Below, in pieces: positions 1-29,440 of a stretch of DNA of 64,000 bases (the stretch's first letter is position 1; the number at the start of each line of letters is the position of its first letter). A model generated the notes under the pieces. The model did no database searches, was not told where the DNA came from, and worked only from the letters and a program-made list of their open reading frames with translations. The stretch covers positions 16,184,001 through 16,248,000 of the forward strand of contig NC_090785.1 of NCBI RefSeq assembly GCF_040054535.1. Direction: 5' to 3'. This DNA comes from Antennarius striatus. Taxonomy: Eukaryota; Chordata; Actinopteri; Lophiiformes; Antennariidae. The position numbers and the translations under genes are program-made.

Positions 1-463
1 GCGTTTGTTTGTTTTTTGGGTGGGGAAGTAGTTGAGACATTCCAAACAAAAGAGCTGCTCTGATGTTTCACTGTGGTAGATTTAATAAAAGTAGGCCATC
101 TCTCGTCTGACCTCCATAAGTATTCTTGTGTAGCTCCTCCTGAGAGAAGTCAAAGTCAGCATCCCTGTCGGCTCATTTCCTCTTTTTATTTCATCATTCC
201 ACTCTTCTTGTCAGCCTGTCTTTTCTTTCTCTTTAATGTTCCATTCTTAAAAAGTCCCCCTTCAGTCTGTTTACATCTGTACGCACAGTAAGTGGGAACT
301 CTCGTCTATGTTTTACTCTCTTTTCGTTTTGATGCGCCGTAAGAGCCGTCTTTCCTTTCTGTTGTCTTGTATCTACTTGTCATTGGCCGATAAACATCTG
401 GCTATTCCAAAGAGCCACAGGCAAAAAATTAAACTGACACCAACCGGTGGGAGACGAACGTGT

Positions 464-536
<73 letters not shown>

Positions 537-2749
537 AGGGTGTGTGGAGTAAAGTGGAAGAGACAGCAGCAGCCAGAGGGTGAATCTCTTCTTCTCTGCT
601 CCTTCTGCCCTCTGTCAGATTGCTCACATCCTTTTCTTGTCCCTCCTCTATTTTTCCTCTCACCCGCCATCATCATTATCATTATTTCAGTCATCCTCCT
701 GCTCTTAATCATCACCCACATCACATAATCTTCTTTGATGCCTTCATCATCGTCCTACTTTCTCTTTGTCATTATGACTCTGCATTCTAATGAAGCCAAA
801 TTTACAAGTTCCTCCTTGTGGCAGGAGCGATCCGAGTCAGAGTTCATGCTGCCAAAACCAGAAGTAGTTTTACTTTTGGGACCAGTTTAAAAAAACAACA
901 TGCATTAAATATGTAAGCAGCGTGAATTTTTAAAGCCCTGAGAAAAGCTGACAAGGCAAGAATGTCTTGAGGGAGTGAGAGCAACGCACAGGTAAAGACA
1001 AGGTCAAACAAAGACCGACACACAGTGGGCTTCAACTGCATCAGAGGTAGACACGATGGCAGTCAGGCGTTCAAACACGTGCAAGGTATGAAATGTGTCA
1101 TGCACGGAGGTGGACACAGATGCAAAACTTGAGAAACAGGCTTTAAATAACTTAAGAAACACCCAAAACACCTAAAAAAGGAAAAAAGAGCCTTCGATAC
1201 TCTGAAAAAAAAAAGTTAAATTCCGGAAAGAAGAAAGACTACAGGTTTAAAAACAGATGGGAACTGTATTTGCTTCCAAATGTTAAGTACTTTTTTTTTT
1301 CTTGACACCACTCCAGATGTCACCCACGGACTGAAAATGTGAACATAGTTCAACATTTGTCATCACAGATTGAAAGTAGATGCCTAAGATCTTTCTGAAT
1401 GATTGAATAATCGAAATGGACCAAAATACAATCTTTTTTTTTTTTTTTTTTTACAAAGCAATTGTCTGAAACCACTGGAAATATTTTGTGATGAATTAAC
1501 ACTGTCATAGTTATTTTAGTTTGAAGAATCCCTGTTATGTTGTTTTTTATTTTCATGCTCAGGCATACATGAAAAAAACTATTTCTAGGCTAGAGGGCAC
1601 TCGTGGAGCACAAGCATGTACTTCCACCATAGCAACTAGTCCACAAATAGTGTAAGTAAAAAAATTTAAAAAATAAAAATTTGGCTGCAAACAATCTTCC
1701 TAACAAGCATCAACAAGTCACTCCCCTGCAGCCCTACCCTAACGTAACCTGACCGCTTCACAGAATGTCGCTGGACTCCACGTGAGGCTTTGTGAGTTTT
1801 ACTGCTGACAAAAACAAACACACAAACAAATGACACCAATGACATAACATCCTGTTTGCCCCATAAGGCCAGCATGTTAAGAATTACAGTAAATTAAAAT
1901 GTTTAGCACAAGAATGAACTCAAGGATCAAAGTATGAACATTTTATCAGACTGGGTCTGTGTTGAATAATGTATATATGAAACATTGTTTGGTGTGCTCT
2001 GTATTTTCTGTTTTGTGTGTGCATGTTGTCCTTCATTGAATAATGTAAAAACACTAAAGTGAAAACCTGGAATAACATTTTGCCCGTTCTGACATAAACG
2101 ATCATAAAACACTCCTGAGCTCCCACAGAAGGACGCTTTGGAGCCTCCAGAGAAGTTAGCGCCCCAGCCTTTATTCATGCCTCTGTACATATGAGTGTAC
2201 ATGGATGTACCGCTCAGCTGGAGACCAGAGCCTCCCTCTGGGTCTTGGCTCTGGTTGCAGCCCTTGGAGGGGGGAGTAAAAGGATTACTGCTGTCAGTGT
2301 CTTTTAAACAGCCCTCCCTAAGCCTTTTAGCTGCCCATTCATTGCTACATCCTAAAAAAATCAATCACTCTCTACAAAAACATTGCAGAAGAGGGGGGCA
2401 GGACCAAACAGTACATCACGATATGCTTAATTTGATTTTATAGGCTTTGGCTTGCTGTCATGTTTTCAGCCTGTCTGTTTGTATTTACTTTCCTAAAGCT
2501 TAATTTATTTTGAACTTCGTGAAGACAACGGTGACCTGGCAGGTTGCGCTCTGCATACTACCCCCAATAATTTGTCATGCTCACCAAATGAGCCAGTCGT
2601 GCACTGGAAGCCGGTGGCGGCGTCACATTATCACCTCTTTAATCACACTTCTACCAAGTGCTCCTGCAACCGTCAATATGTTAACTCACCACCTTAACTG
2701 TGAATGTGTTTCCAGGTTCACAGAGGATGTCAGAATGTATTTAGCTTCA
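1..2749. other. ablim3 upstream intron, no gene seen
   Basis: No exon of ablim3 or any other recognisable protein was found. It holds a (GT)n block (461-535), homopolymer A and T runs and unremarkable AT-rich DNA. It is called intron because the first exon in the window starts in mid-codon. Confidence 0.6.
461..535. repeat. (GT)n microsatellite
   Basis: About 75 bp of TG dinucleotides with one TA interruption near the start. Confidence 0.97.
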
Positions 2750-2760
2750 CCTTGGGGATT
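2750..2760. repeat. target-site duplication, left copy
   Basis: CCTTGGGGATT, identical to 3940-3950, on either side of the LINE. Confidence 0.85.
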
Positions 2761-3939
2761 CTTCTTTTCCTTTCGGCTTTTCCCTTAAGGGGTCGCCACA
2801 GCGATTCAGTTGCCTCCATCTAGCCCTGTCCTTTGCATCCTCTTCTCTCACACCAACTACCTTCATGTCTTCCCTCATTACATCCATAAACCTCCTCTTT
2901 GGTCTTCCTCTAGGCCTCCTGCCTGGCAGTTCAAAACTCAGCATCCTTCTACCAATATATTCACTATCTCTCCTCTGGACATGTCCAAACCATCTCAGTC
3001 TGGCCTCTCTGACTTAATCTCCAAAACCTCTAACATGTGCTGTCCCTCTGATGTACTCATTCCTGACCCTATCCTTCCTGGTCACTCCCAAGAGAACCTC
3101 AGCATCTTCATCTCTGCTACCTCCAGCTCTGTCTCCTGTCTTTTCCTCGGTGAACCTGTCTCTAGACCAAACAACATCGCTGGTCTCACCACAGTTTTGT
3201 ACACCTTTCCTTTCATTTTAGCTGAAACTCTTCTATCACACATCACACCTGACACTTTCCTCCACCCGTTCCATCCTGCCTGTACACGCTTCTTCACCTC
3301 TTTTCCACACTCTCCAGTGCTCTGGACTGTTGACCCTAAGTACTTAAAATCCTCCACCTTCTTGATCTCTTCTCCCTGTAACCTCACTCTTCCACTTGGG
3401 TGCCTCTCATTCACACACATGTACTCTGGCTTACTGCGGCTAACCTTCATTCCTCTCCTTTCCAGGACAAACCTCCACCTCTCTAGCTTCTCCTCCACCT
3501 GTTCCCTGCTCTCACTACAGATCACAATGTCATCTGCAAACATCATAGTCCATGGAGATTCCTGTCTAACCTCGTCTGTCAGCCTGTCTATCACCATAGC
3601 GAACAAGAAGGGGCTCAGAGCTGATCCCTGATGCAGTCCCACCTCCACCTTGAACTCCTCTGTCACACCTACAGCACACCTCACCACTGTCTAACAGTCC
3701 TCATACATGTCCTGCACCGCTCTAACATACTTCTCTGCCACTCCAGACTTCCTCATACAATACCACAGTTCCTCTCTGGGCACCCTGTCATAAGCTTTCT
3801 CCAGATCTACTAAAACACAATGCAACTCCATCTGGCCTTCTCTGTACTTCTTTATCAACATCCTCAAAGCAAATACTGCATCTGTAGTACTCTTTTTTGG
3901 CATGAAACCATACTGCTGCTCACAAATGTTCACTTCTGC
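2761..3939 (-). mobile_element. 5'-truncated RTE-clade LINE (Rex3-like), inactivated
   Basis: The minus strand encodes the reverse transcriptase of a non-LTR retrotransposon: [44 protein letters not shown], the catalytic box MMFADDIVI, KYLGSTVQSTGEC and, after a gap, RRPRGRPKRRFMDVM. The element's 3' end, with the typical CCCTTAAGGGGTCGCCACAG terminus on the plus strand, is near 2761. The reading frame is broken by a stop near 3692 and by a 1-base deletion near 3085, so it is dead. The first half of the ORF is absent (5' truncation). It lies antisense to ablim3 in an intron. Confidence 0.88.
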
Positions 3940-3950
3940 CCTTGGGGATT
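3940..3950. repeat. target-site duplication, right copy
   Basis: CCTTGGGGATT, identical to 2750-2760. Confidence 0.85.
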
Positions 3951-4086
3951 AATATGTGCCAATCAGCATCCATTTGTTCCACATGTACACTCAGATTTAA
4001 CGTAAACCCATTGAATCACTACAGGCGTTTTCAAATGTCTCATGCTTATTGACTAATTCTGTCTCTGTGTTTTTGTTGTTCCCCAG

Positions 4087-21229
<17,143 letters not shown>

Positions 21230-23939
21230 AAAAACAACAACAACAACAAAAATTAAAAAATACTGCCATAACTGGATTGAGAGACATGACTGTTTTTGCA
21301 GAATGCGGAGGAAAGAGACACAAAGACATTTATTCAGTTTCACTGCCATGGCTGAGAACCTGTTCAAGAGCTCCTTCTATGACGAACCAAATTTGAGTCA
21401 CGCCGCCGTTGGCTGCTGAGAAATGCCACGGAAATGCCGGCGGAAATGCCACAGAGACGTTATGCACAGACGGACCCCAGCGCAGCTGTGGCTGTGTGCT
21501 GGTGTGGTGTGTAAGCAATAGAAACTGTAGTACAGTAGTGCCGCTCTTATCTTAAGCCTGAAGGATGTGACCGTCCCACTCTAAGGCCACACATGGGTAC
21601 TACATTACAAAGAGGAGAATTTTGGCTTTGCCTTATTTGTTATGCTCTTTTAGTTATGAGTGTGCAGCACCAGCAATCTGAATGAGTAGAATGTAGATAT
21701 ATCATTTATGACACTTTAACAGGGTGGATGCTTAGAAGAAAAGAATGAATGAGTGAGCATACAGCATATCTTTGGTTTAAGATGCATTTTATTGACCTTT
21801 TTCCCTGTTTTTACTTTTACACATGAAATACTGTGTCCCTCTGGTTTACAGTAATTGATTGAAATGAGATGGGCACAATTTTTTTTTTTCCTCTTTGATT
21901 TGTATGCAAAGTAAAACCAAAGTGAGAATGGAAACATACGGATTAGCAGGTTGCTTCCAAGTAATATTCTGGTTCCTGACAGATGCAGATCACAGTGCAG
22001 ATGTGTGGCAACCAAAAGAATGTGCAATGCAGTAATGTTAGTTGGAATAGGCTAAAGGAAACACCATGTCTGCCCTCCTGCCGCGGGGTTTCCAACTCAT
22101 TGCAATAGAATGATGAGTGAAGACACAGATAGTTGTCATCCATTTACGTTCACTGTTTATGCTCTTTTGGAATGATAATAATGATAATACTTTTGTAGCT
22201 ACAGATTACATTCACTCACATCGAAATGCTCTTCAACATGTTTAACACACTGACAAAGAGATCCAGGGTTATTTTTTTGATTTTGTCACTAAAAATTGAA
22301 CTTGAAAAAAAGGAAAAAATTCTGTCTCCCTTTCATTATTTGAATTTTGAACAGTTCATCAGTGTGAATCTTTACTGGTTGCATTTTTATTGATAAAATA
22401 GGTTTTTGGCTAAATAACTTAGATGTTGTTTTTTTATATCCATACACCTAATTTAACTTCATGGAGTGAGTACCAAAATCAACTTTAAGGCTTTTAGAGA
22501 AGCTTTAAAAGAACGAGAGCTTCTACGAATGCTTCCAGTTGTTCCTCATGTTTGTTTAGCCAAATGGTTACGCAAATGTGGTTAATTATAAACTCTGAAA
22601 GTTAGTTGATTTATACTGCAATCTGTTATTCCTGGACCTGAGGTCAAGCTTGGATTCCATTTCATCAAGTCCAAAGTTTTTCATTCCATGTCGAGGAGTC
22701 TGTCAGCCAATTCTGGTTCGTCACATTACGGCCCTCGGTCGATGGGATCAAGCTTTTAAGGATAAAGGAAAGTGTCTCCATCTGAAGCTGTTATTCCACA
22801 GCGGCCTTACTGGATATCTGTCATTGCAGACGTGTTTGAATACACACTATTGTTGCTGTTTGCTGTAGTGTGTACACACAGAACAGATTCAGACATGCCG
22901 TGAAGTTTGCCCAACTGTAATCATGCCAGGCTGATAAACTTTGTGAACCACACCTCCCCTGAAAGTCTTCTGAATCGCCTGCTGAATACCAAAAAGAAGT
23001 CCATAGTTTCACCATTTAAAGATTAAAATTATAGTTGCAAAAGTTGATTAAATATCTACAGAAACTTCCCTAAACTTGCTGAGCTGACAGCATGCGCACA
23101 TACTGCTAATGTAGATGCTAAAGTCATCCTGGGCAAGAAATCTTTTCCCATCTCTGAGTGTTATTAGATGACTTGAATTGAGACAAGATTAATTCCTCCA
23201 ATTCTGTCCTACTCCAGTTGGTTGCACCAAATCTTTCCCTGACTGCAGGTTCAATGATCAGTCTATGAAAAAAATTGCACAAGAATGAATATCATTCAGA
23301 GAAAAGTACATGAGAGGCGGTTTTGCCTAAGGCTTTAGTGATCACTGTTGTACTGGTTGTGTGATCATTTCAAAATGTCTCCTGAAAAGACTTTACAATA
23401 CAGGCTTCTTTTTTGTGATCGCACAGATTTGATCTCATTCCTACTCTGGTTATCGCTCAAATTCACATTTACTCTTAATTTAAACAGACATGCCCCTGTA
23501 AAGGAATTCAGAATTAAAAACCATTGGAGTCCTTTATTTAATTTTGCATTGTGTGATCTGGTTCACTAAAAACATCAGATTTGATGTAAAGCAAAGGCCT
23601 CCTGGAATAAATCTGAGTGGAATTCAGAACCACGTGAACTCAGACTCAGTAAAGCAAAATAAAGTTATTGGAAACATCAACTCCATACAACTGGAGTTGT
23701 AATCCTGGATGATCATGAAACTCATGTCAACAAAAGTCTATTCAACTTCTTACAAAAATAAAAACTAACTGCATTTTAGTCTCTGACAGTTCGTATGGTT
23801 AACTATTTGACAAGATTGGTCATTCCTCTGTCCACACCATGTAGTCTTTTATCAAATCAACTAATTTACATCCTAAGACTTCCCTTTTCAAGTGACCTCC
23901 ACCTTCTTCCAGACTGTACAGCAGACGCTCAGGGGGAGC

Positions 23940-24205
23940 AGTTTGGATTCTCCTAAAAGCCTTTAATTTTCTCCAAAACCGACAGTACGCCTTATAATCC
24001 AGTGCACCTTATATGTGAAAACGTTTTAAAAATACTTAAAAAAAAAGGCCAGTCATTGGCAGTGCGCCTTATAATCAGATGCACTTAAATAATCCAGTGC
24101 GCTTAATAATCCAGTGCACTTTATATATGATTTTTATATTTTATAGGCCATTCATTGAAGGTGCGCATTATAACCCAGTGTGCCTTATAGTGAAGAAAAC
24201 ACTTT
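23940..24205. mobile_element. degenerate non-autonomous DNA-transposon remnant
   Basis: Repeated phrases such as CGCCTTATAATCCAGTGCAC and CAGTGCGCCTTATAATC recur several times, separated by A-rich spacers. This phrase is a well-known part of small fish DNA-transposon repeats. The ends and family are not resolved. Confidence 0.5.
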
Positions 24206-24299
24206 ACTTGATATAGGAGAAGCTCTTTTCCTGAAGCTAGCAGCTCATATAATTGTAGCCCCCGTCTCTCGATAGTTCAATCTCTGCTTATATCTGAAA

Positions 24300-24550
24300 A
24301 TTTTGTGCCGTCACCCCCCTCTTTCAAAGGGGTGACAATTCTGATCCCAGCTGTTACGAACTTTCTCCATCCTGTCTTGCATGTTTTCCGAATTGTCGAA
24401 GGGCAGACCACCCACCACCTGGAGCCACAGTGTTCTTATCTCCATACAGTTTGGTTTCAGAACCGGCCAGAGATACATCTCTACTGAAAGTGTTAAATGA
24501 TGCTAATCGTACCGTCGATGAATCCTCTGTGGCTGTGGTTGTTGCCCCTG
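24300..24550 (+). mobile_element. fossil of a LINE reverse transcriptase (CR1/L2/Rex1-like)
   Basis: Three broken frames in order give FQRGDNSDPSCYELSP (like the KGDxSDPSNYRPIS block), QFGFRTGQ (like QxGFRPGxST) and LLKVLNDANRTVDESS (like ALLKVLNDI). Frames change between pieces and the catalytic YxDD region is absent. Confidence 0.55.
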
Positions 24551-24987
24551 TCCACAGGTGTTCTACTTGGGTCCACGCTGCGTACAGCTCTTCAAAATGG
24601 ACTTGTTGAAGTGAGCTAACTGTAGCTTGTTTGTTGAGTGCAGGTGTGGATTGGAATCACATCACAAAGAATCTTCAGTCAATGACTTTTACTGTACTTT
24701 TCGTTCTGCTGGTGAGCACTAAGTATACAGACAAACTAACTTATCTGGTTAAAATAAATTAAACATTAATCGTGTTGATTCTATCATCGATTTTCAGATG
24801 TTTACTGGAGGTGATGGCCAAAACTTAATAAATCCTTCTTTTATGGTAAATTAGTTAAATTATTTCATAGTGATGTAAATTGGCATGTCTCCCCCTCTGC
24901 AGGACAACAAATAAAGCTTTACAATGTGAATGTTGATCCCCAAAACTGAAGAATGAAAACAACAGTTTTGAATGAATGGAGGTACAG

Positions 24988-25021
24988 TTTATTATGGCTT
25001 GAATGAAGGCTAACATTTATT
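24988..25021 (-). terminator. candidate gstt1 poly(A) signals
   Basis: Read on the minus strand, AATAAA occurs at 25021-25016 and again at 24993-24988, about 365-395 nt after the gstt1 stop codon. They lie about 75-105 bp beyond the last candidate ablim3 signal, which runs in the other direction. Confidence 0.4.
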
Positions 25022-25384
25022 TTAACAGGGCATAGAGCTGATTGCTATTGCTAAACATAAAGGAAATGACTGGAGCTGCATTTCACATTTCAAATCACTC
25101 TGTGTCACGAGCTGTTTACACGTCACCTGTTGTGATGAGACATAAATGGTGGGAAGGAATATTTGCATAGAAGACATTTTTAACTGTCAAAATGAGAAAG
25201 ACAGTCTTGCTAAAAAAGTAATACATGAGAAGGCCATAGTTAGCTTGCCTCTGAGTTTTTCTGCTTTAACATGTAAATGAAACCTCTCAATGTAGGCTGT
25301 GCATTATCCAGTCTATAAGTAATGACTATTCTCTATCTGATGTGTATAAGAAGTTAATGTTGCTTAACTAGATATAACCCCTCT

Positions 25385-28300
25385 TCACGAGATCATCTTG
25401 AGACACATGGGCCTGAAGAACTGAAGCTTGCTTGCGTCCACTTCCTTAGCATTTTCCTCCAGTCCCATGAGGACTTTGTGGGCGTCGTCAAACAGCTCCG
25501 CTCCAATGGCTGCCCGGACTCTGTCATGCCAGGCTCTCAGCTTGGGTCTCTCCTCGAACAGTTTCAAGCCGGTGGCGACAGGCTGCCAGTGAGAGAAGCG
25601 AGGAGAGGACTATTAATGTGGAAGAACCAACTCTTCAGTCAACCCATGTGACTCCTCACAAAGAGGCACTTTAAAATCCTGATTCTGACTTTCTACGTGC
25701 TTTTCTTCAAAGTACACTACCATAATAAATCACACTAGCTGTCGTGTAATTCAGTAACAATTATGTTTTTAACATGGGTTAATAAAGTTTTAGACAGTGA
25801 AAATGAATTATTTCTTTTCTACTTCTACCAGGTACCATCAAAATCTGTCGAGTAGATGATGTGCAATGTGGAAATATAATCTGATTAATTTTTTTAATAT
25901 GCTCGAATTAATCTGGATTGATGTTACTTTGACTTTGTCTGTATTTATCCGTGTTAAAGACGCACCAACTTTAATAAAAATCCACCTTATAATTTTTGCA
26001 TGATGCTGCAAACACATAAGCAAACAACTCAATTTTGACCATTTTGACTGCAAATAAAACCTGTATGCACCTGTATGATCTCCGTGATGGCAGTCAGGTC
26101 AGCCAGTGTGATATGATCTCCTGCGATGAAGAGCTTATCACGGAGGAACTTATTTTCCACGGTATTCAGTGAATTATTGAGATCTTCCATCAGTTCATCC
26201 ATCTTATCCTGAGGAACATCCTGACCCAGAATCTTGGGAATTAAATTCTGCACAGCAAATACAGAGTCATTAGTAATCAAACCCTGTTAAACCCATTGTG
26301 GGAGAAGTATTTTTTTGCTTATGAAAAAGTACAACTTGTGTTATCTGTGCTTGAATCCAACCCATCACAAACTTAAGACTAACTGTATGTAGAATTCTCG
26401 TCTTTTGTCCAGCCAATAATAAGCTGGAATTTGGACATCACCTAACATGATACAGGAAACCAAAGTAACAGATCTGTGTGGGAATTCAGCAGCTTATCAC
26501 AGCTGGAGACTGGAATTCACCCCCATGAAGATGAAGTCCATTATCAACTTGTGTGAGAACTTCATAGCCTTGACCTCCCTCTAACCTCCTTTCATGGATT
26601 TTGTCAGAAAAACAATGTCATGATAATTAAGAAGCCACACAGATGAGTAGTAGGGCATCATAGCACCTTCTCTTTGCCCCCTGATTGCCTCAGTCTCATA
26701 AAGGACCTGTGACCTTGATATACAAGTCTGATGTTGATGGTGTAATTTCTTGTTACTGTTGACATGTAAAAATACAATAACATAGGGTGCAGTATACAGT
26801 AGATACCTGCAAGCACAAATTAACAGAATGAACCATACCTTGTACCAGAACATCTTGGTTCCAAACACGCGAAGATCCAAATGCTGCCAGGACAGAAACT
26901 CATCGACGCGGGAACGCTGCTGTAGGCCAGCAGGGTACCAGGAATCAGGAGTGTTAAACTTCTGTGCCATATACATCATGATAGCAACGCTGTGGAGGTC
27001 CACACGCTCATGAGATCATAGAGGAAACGTAAGCATGGTCATGACTGTTAAATGGTTCAACTCAATAATCACCTTTCAACAAGGCAGAAGTCTCCATCTC
27101 GCATGGCAGGTACTTTCCTTGTTATGCTGATTTTCCCAAACTCCTCCCCTAAATGTTCACCTGAGACCAGAGCAGAGTAAAATTAATTACAACACTTCAC
27201 ATCTTCTGATTCTACTCATCGTGTTTCAGATGTATTGCTGTGGTCATGACTGCATGGGTAAGCTTAAAAAACACAAACGGCAAAGGACTGGGCAATCACC
27301 GTTCTAGGATATAAAACATTACCCATTAACCATGTCTGAGTAGATTCTCAGTCCTCCAGGTCAAGATAAATCAGGAAGAGAGAAAAAAAAGTCGATTAGT
27401 CTTGCTTATGGTTGGTTGAAGACGTTTCTTCAGTTCAGAACTGAATAAAACCTTTTGGATGAAAAATCGTTTTATATTATTTATATTAATTGCCATAAAC
27501 AATCATAAATAAAGTTAACACTGGCCAGGATGAAGAAGAGACGAGTTCCAAATATGGCAGTAACATTACTAAGAAAATTTAATGTTCCAGCCACACAATT
27601 CTAGAAACCCTCATGACACTCATTTTATTCATTAATTAAAATAATGCAGTATTTATTTTGGCAGTTCAGCCCATCCAAAAAGGGTCTGAACCTGCTTCTG
27701 GGTTTAACTCTCCCCAGAGTTCCAAATCCATCTTGAAATTAGCTCTAAATTATGTTCAAGTCTTTGTTCTCATCATTTAAGGGGATGAGATATTACAAAA
27801 GTGAAAAAGTTTTCTTTAATAAAAGTATGAAATTGCTGGACTTGTTTGTTTGAGGAACCCTTTGGACAGAATTGTGGGTAAACAGTCTGCAATTCATTTT
27901 GAAGTTCTATTTGCACTTCAAAATTAATTGTGCATTCATGCCTCTGTCAGTGGGAGTGACAGAGGAACTCTGAAACATGATGAACAAGAATCTGGTCTGG
28001 TTTTCTGGAAACAAGTTCTTTTAATTAACTGTCTGTGTACCGACACATTTACTAAGTATGACTAACTTTTAATTATGTAAAAGTGCTTCAGTGAAATAAC
28101 TTGTAAATCAATCCGTGAGTAAATGGTGCAGCGGCTTATTATTATTGTGGATCAAAGGTCTGCTGAAGCCTATCCCAGCTACCTATGGGTTGCAGGTGGG
28201 GTACACTAACTTCTAAAGACAGTTTGGAGTGATCACTTCACTTAAACTGCATGTTTCTGGAGGTGGAAGGAAGCAGGAGAAACCAGAGAGAACCCGTAGA

Positions 28301-29329
28301 AACTCTGTGCAGAAAGGAATCAAACCCAGAACCTTCTTGCTGTGAGGCGACAGCGTTATCTACTGCACCTTAAAGATTCATGAACTAAAAATACCAGCAC
28401 ATTTAATTTTGTGCATAGACTTTCTGTGAAGAACCCTCTGGTGACAGGGTTAGCTGGGATATGGAGGAAACTACAAAGCGTGTTACCAAGTAAACAGCAA
28501 ACCAAGGACAGATCTCATCTCAATGCAAAACCTGAATAAAACATACGATTCAAAAAATGTCGTTAAAACAAATGTTTTTACAAAAGGGGGAAAAAAACAA
28601 CAAATTCAAGCTCCTCATTCAAGATTTTAAGAGCCTGTAATTTTACTTCGCCACAAATCCTCTTCGAAGTCTCCTTTGACCCACCTACAGTGACTTCATT
28701 TGAGTTCATGGCTTCATTTATTGTTTTACTAAATCCTGTTGGGACATTAGTTATCGTGGGAAACTATTCAATATCTTCTGTGTTTATGTGGATGAAACCT
28801 GAGAAAAGACACCAGGAGAACATACCAACTACACACAGAAAGGACTCAAACCTGGAACCTTTTTTTTCTCACAACGATGTGTTGGACAGACATAAAAAAA
28901 ACTAGTTCAGTTCATGTCAGAATCAAACTTTGATCTTTCATCTGAGTACAAAACAAGTCCCTTATTTGGGTATTCATATATTTTATACGACTTTTTTTTG
29001 GACCAATCCTTCATAAAAACTGAAAAATCTAAGAATTAAAAGAAAGGTGACTGTTCTTCATAAGAAAAAAAGAAAACTAACTTCAACATTCACATTCAAG
29101 GTTTCTAAGCGGAATATAATTTATTACCACAAAACCCTCCTAAAGTTTCTGACACAACTAAATTCAATCAACTTTACTTCAGTTCTACTTCCGAGGCCGT
29201 TGGTCTTGTGTTCTCACCCTTCATCAGGGACACATGTTTGAACGTGAACGGGATGTTGTTCTTCTTGGCGAACATGTAAACCGCTCTGCAGGGCTGAGAC
29301 ACCATGTCCAGGTACAGCTTCAAGGCCAT
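25385..29329 (-). CDS. gstt1: theta-class glutathione S-transferase (5 exons, complete)
   Basis: Cytosolic enzyme that conjugates glutathione to electrophiles; theta GSTs use a serine, not a tyrosine. Coding exons in transcript order: 29329-29218, 27160-27073, 26989-26839, 26247-26071, 25582-25385. They join in phase to 241 residues, against about 240 in GSTT1. The start MALKLYLDMVSQPCRAVY places the catalytic Ser at residue 11. The glutathione-site strand KVPAMRDGDFCLVES and the theta-type SWYPAGLQQRSRVDEFLSWQ opening of the alpha-helical domain are clear, as are DHITLADLTAITEI and the C-terminal ERPKLRAWHDRV. The ATG has a strong context (ACCATGG). It converges on ablim3. Whether it is gstt1a or gstt1b cannot be decided here. 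Confidence 0.9.
28130..28375 (+). repeat. degenerate L2-like retroposon tail
   Basis: GCCTATCCCAGCTACC, GGAAGCAGGAGAAACCAGAG, AACTCTGTGCAGAAAGG, AACCTTCTTGCTGTGAGGCG and ACAGCGTTATCTACTGCACC in the order of the common fish repeat. It lies in gstt1 intron 1. Confidence 0.65.
28785..28870 (+). repeat. short piece of the same L2-like repeat
   Basis: AGACACCAGGAGAACATACC, CACACAGAAAGGACTC and AACCTGGAACC match the middle of the 28130 copy. Confidence 0.5.
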
Positions 29330-29440
29330 GGTGAGTCCGTCTGTCCGTCCGCTCCGCGCCGCTCCGCTCCGCCGTCCGCTCCTCTGCGGGCCGACGCCTC
29401 TCTGCTCGTGACCGGCACCAAAGATCGTTTATTCGGTAGA
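29330..29440 (-). promoter_or_regulatory. CpG-rich promoter region of gstt1
   Basis: The 70-100 bp upstream of the gstt1 ATG are GC-rich with many CpGs and repeats of the type CCGCTCCG, in contrast to the AT-rich surroundings. No TATA box was seen. This fits a CpG-island type promoter and 5'UTR; the start site is not determined. Confidence 0.5.

Larger units (their letters stand above)
21230..24930 (+). other. ablim3: ablim3 3'UTR and downstream flank (end not fixed)
   Basis: Untranslated sequence follows the TAA at 21227-21229. AATAAA poly(A) signals on this strand are at 23606-23611, 23658-23663 and 24909-24914; the last has GT-rich DNA after it. Which is used cannot be told from sequence. 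If the last is used, the 3'UTR is about 3.7 kb and contains the two transposon remnants listed separately. Confidence 0.45.

Noticed and set aside
1927..2364. 145-codon minus-strand frame
   Set aside because: No recognisable family; lies in intron DNA with overlapping frames of similar length, consistent with chance.
2810..3631. 273-codon plus-strand frame
   Set aside because: It is the reverse strand of the LINE reverse transcriptase at 2761-3939.
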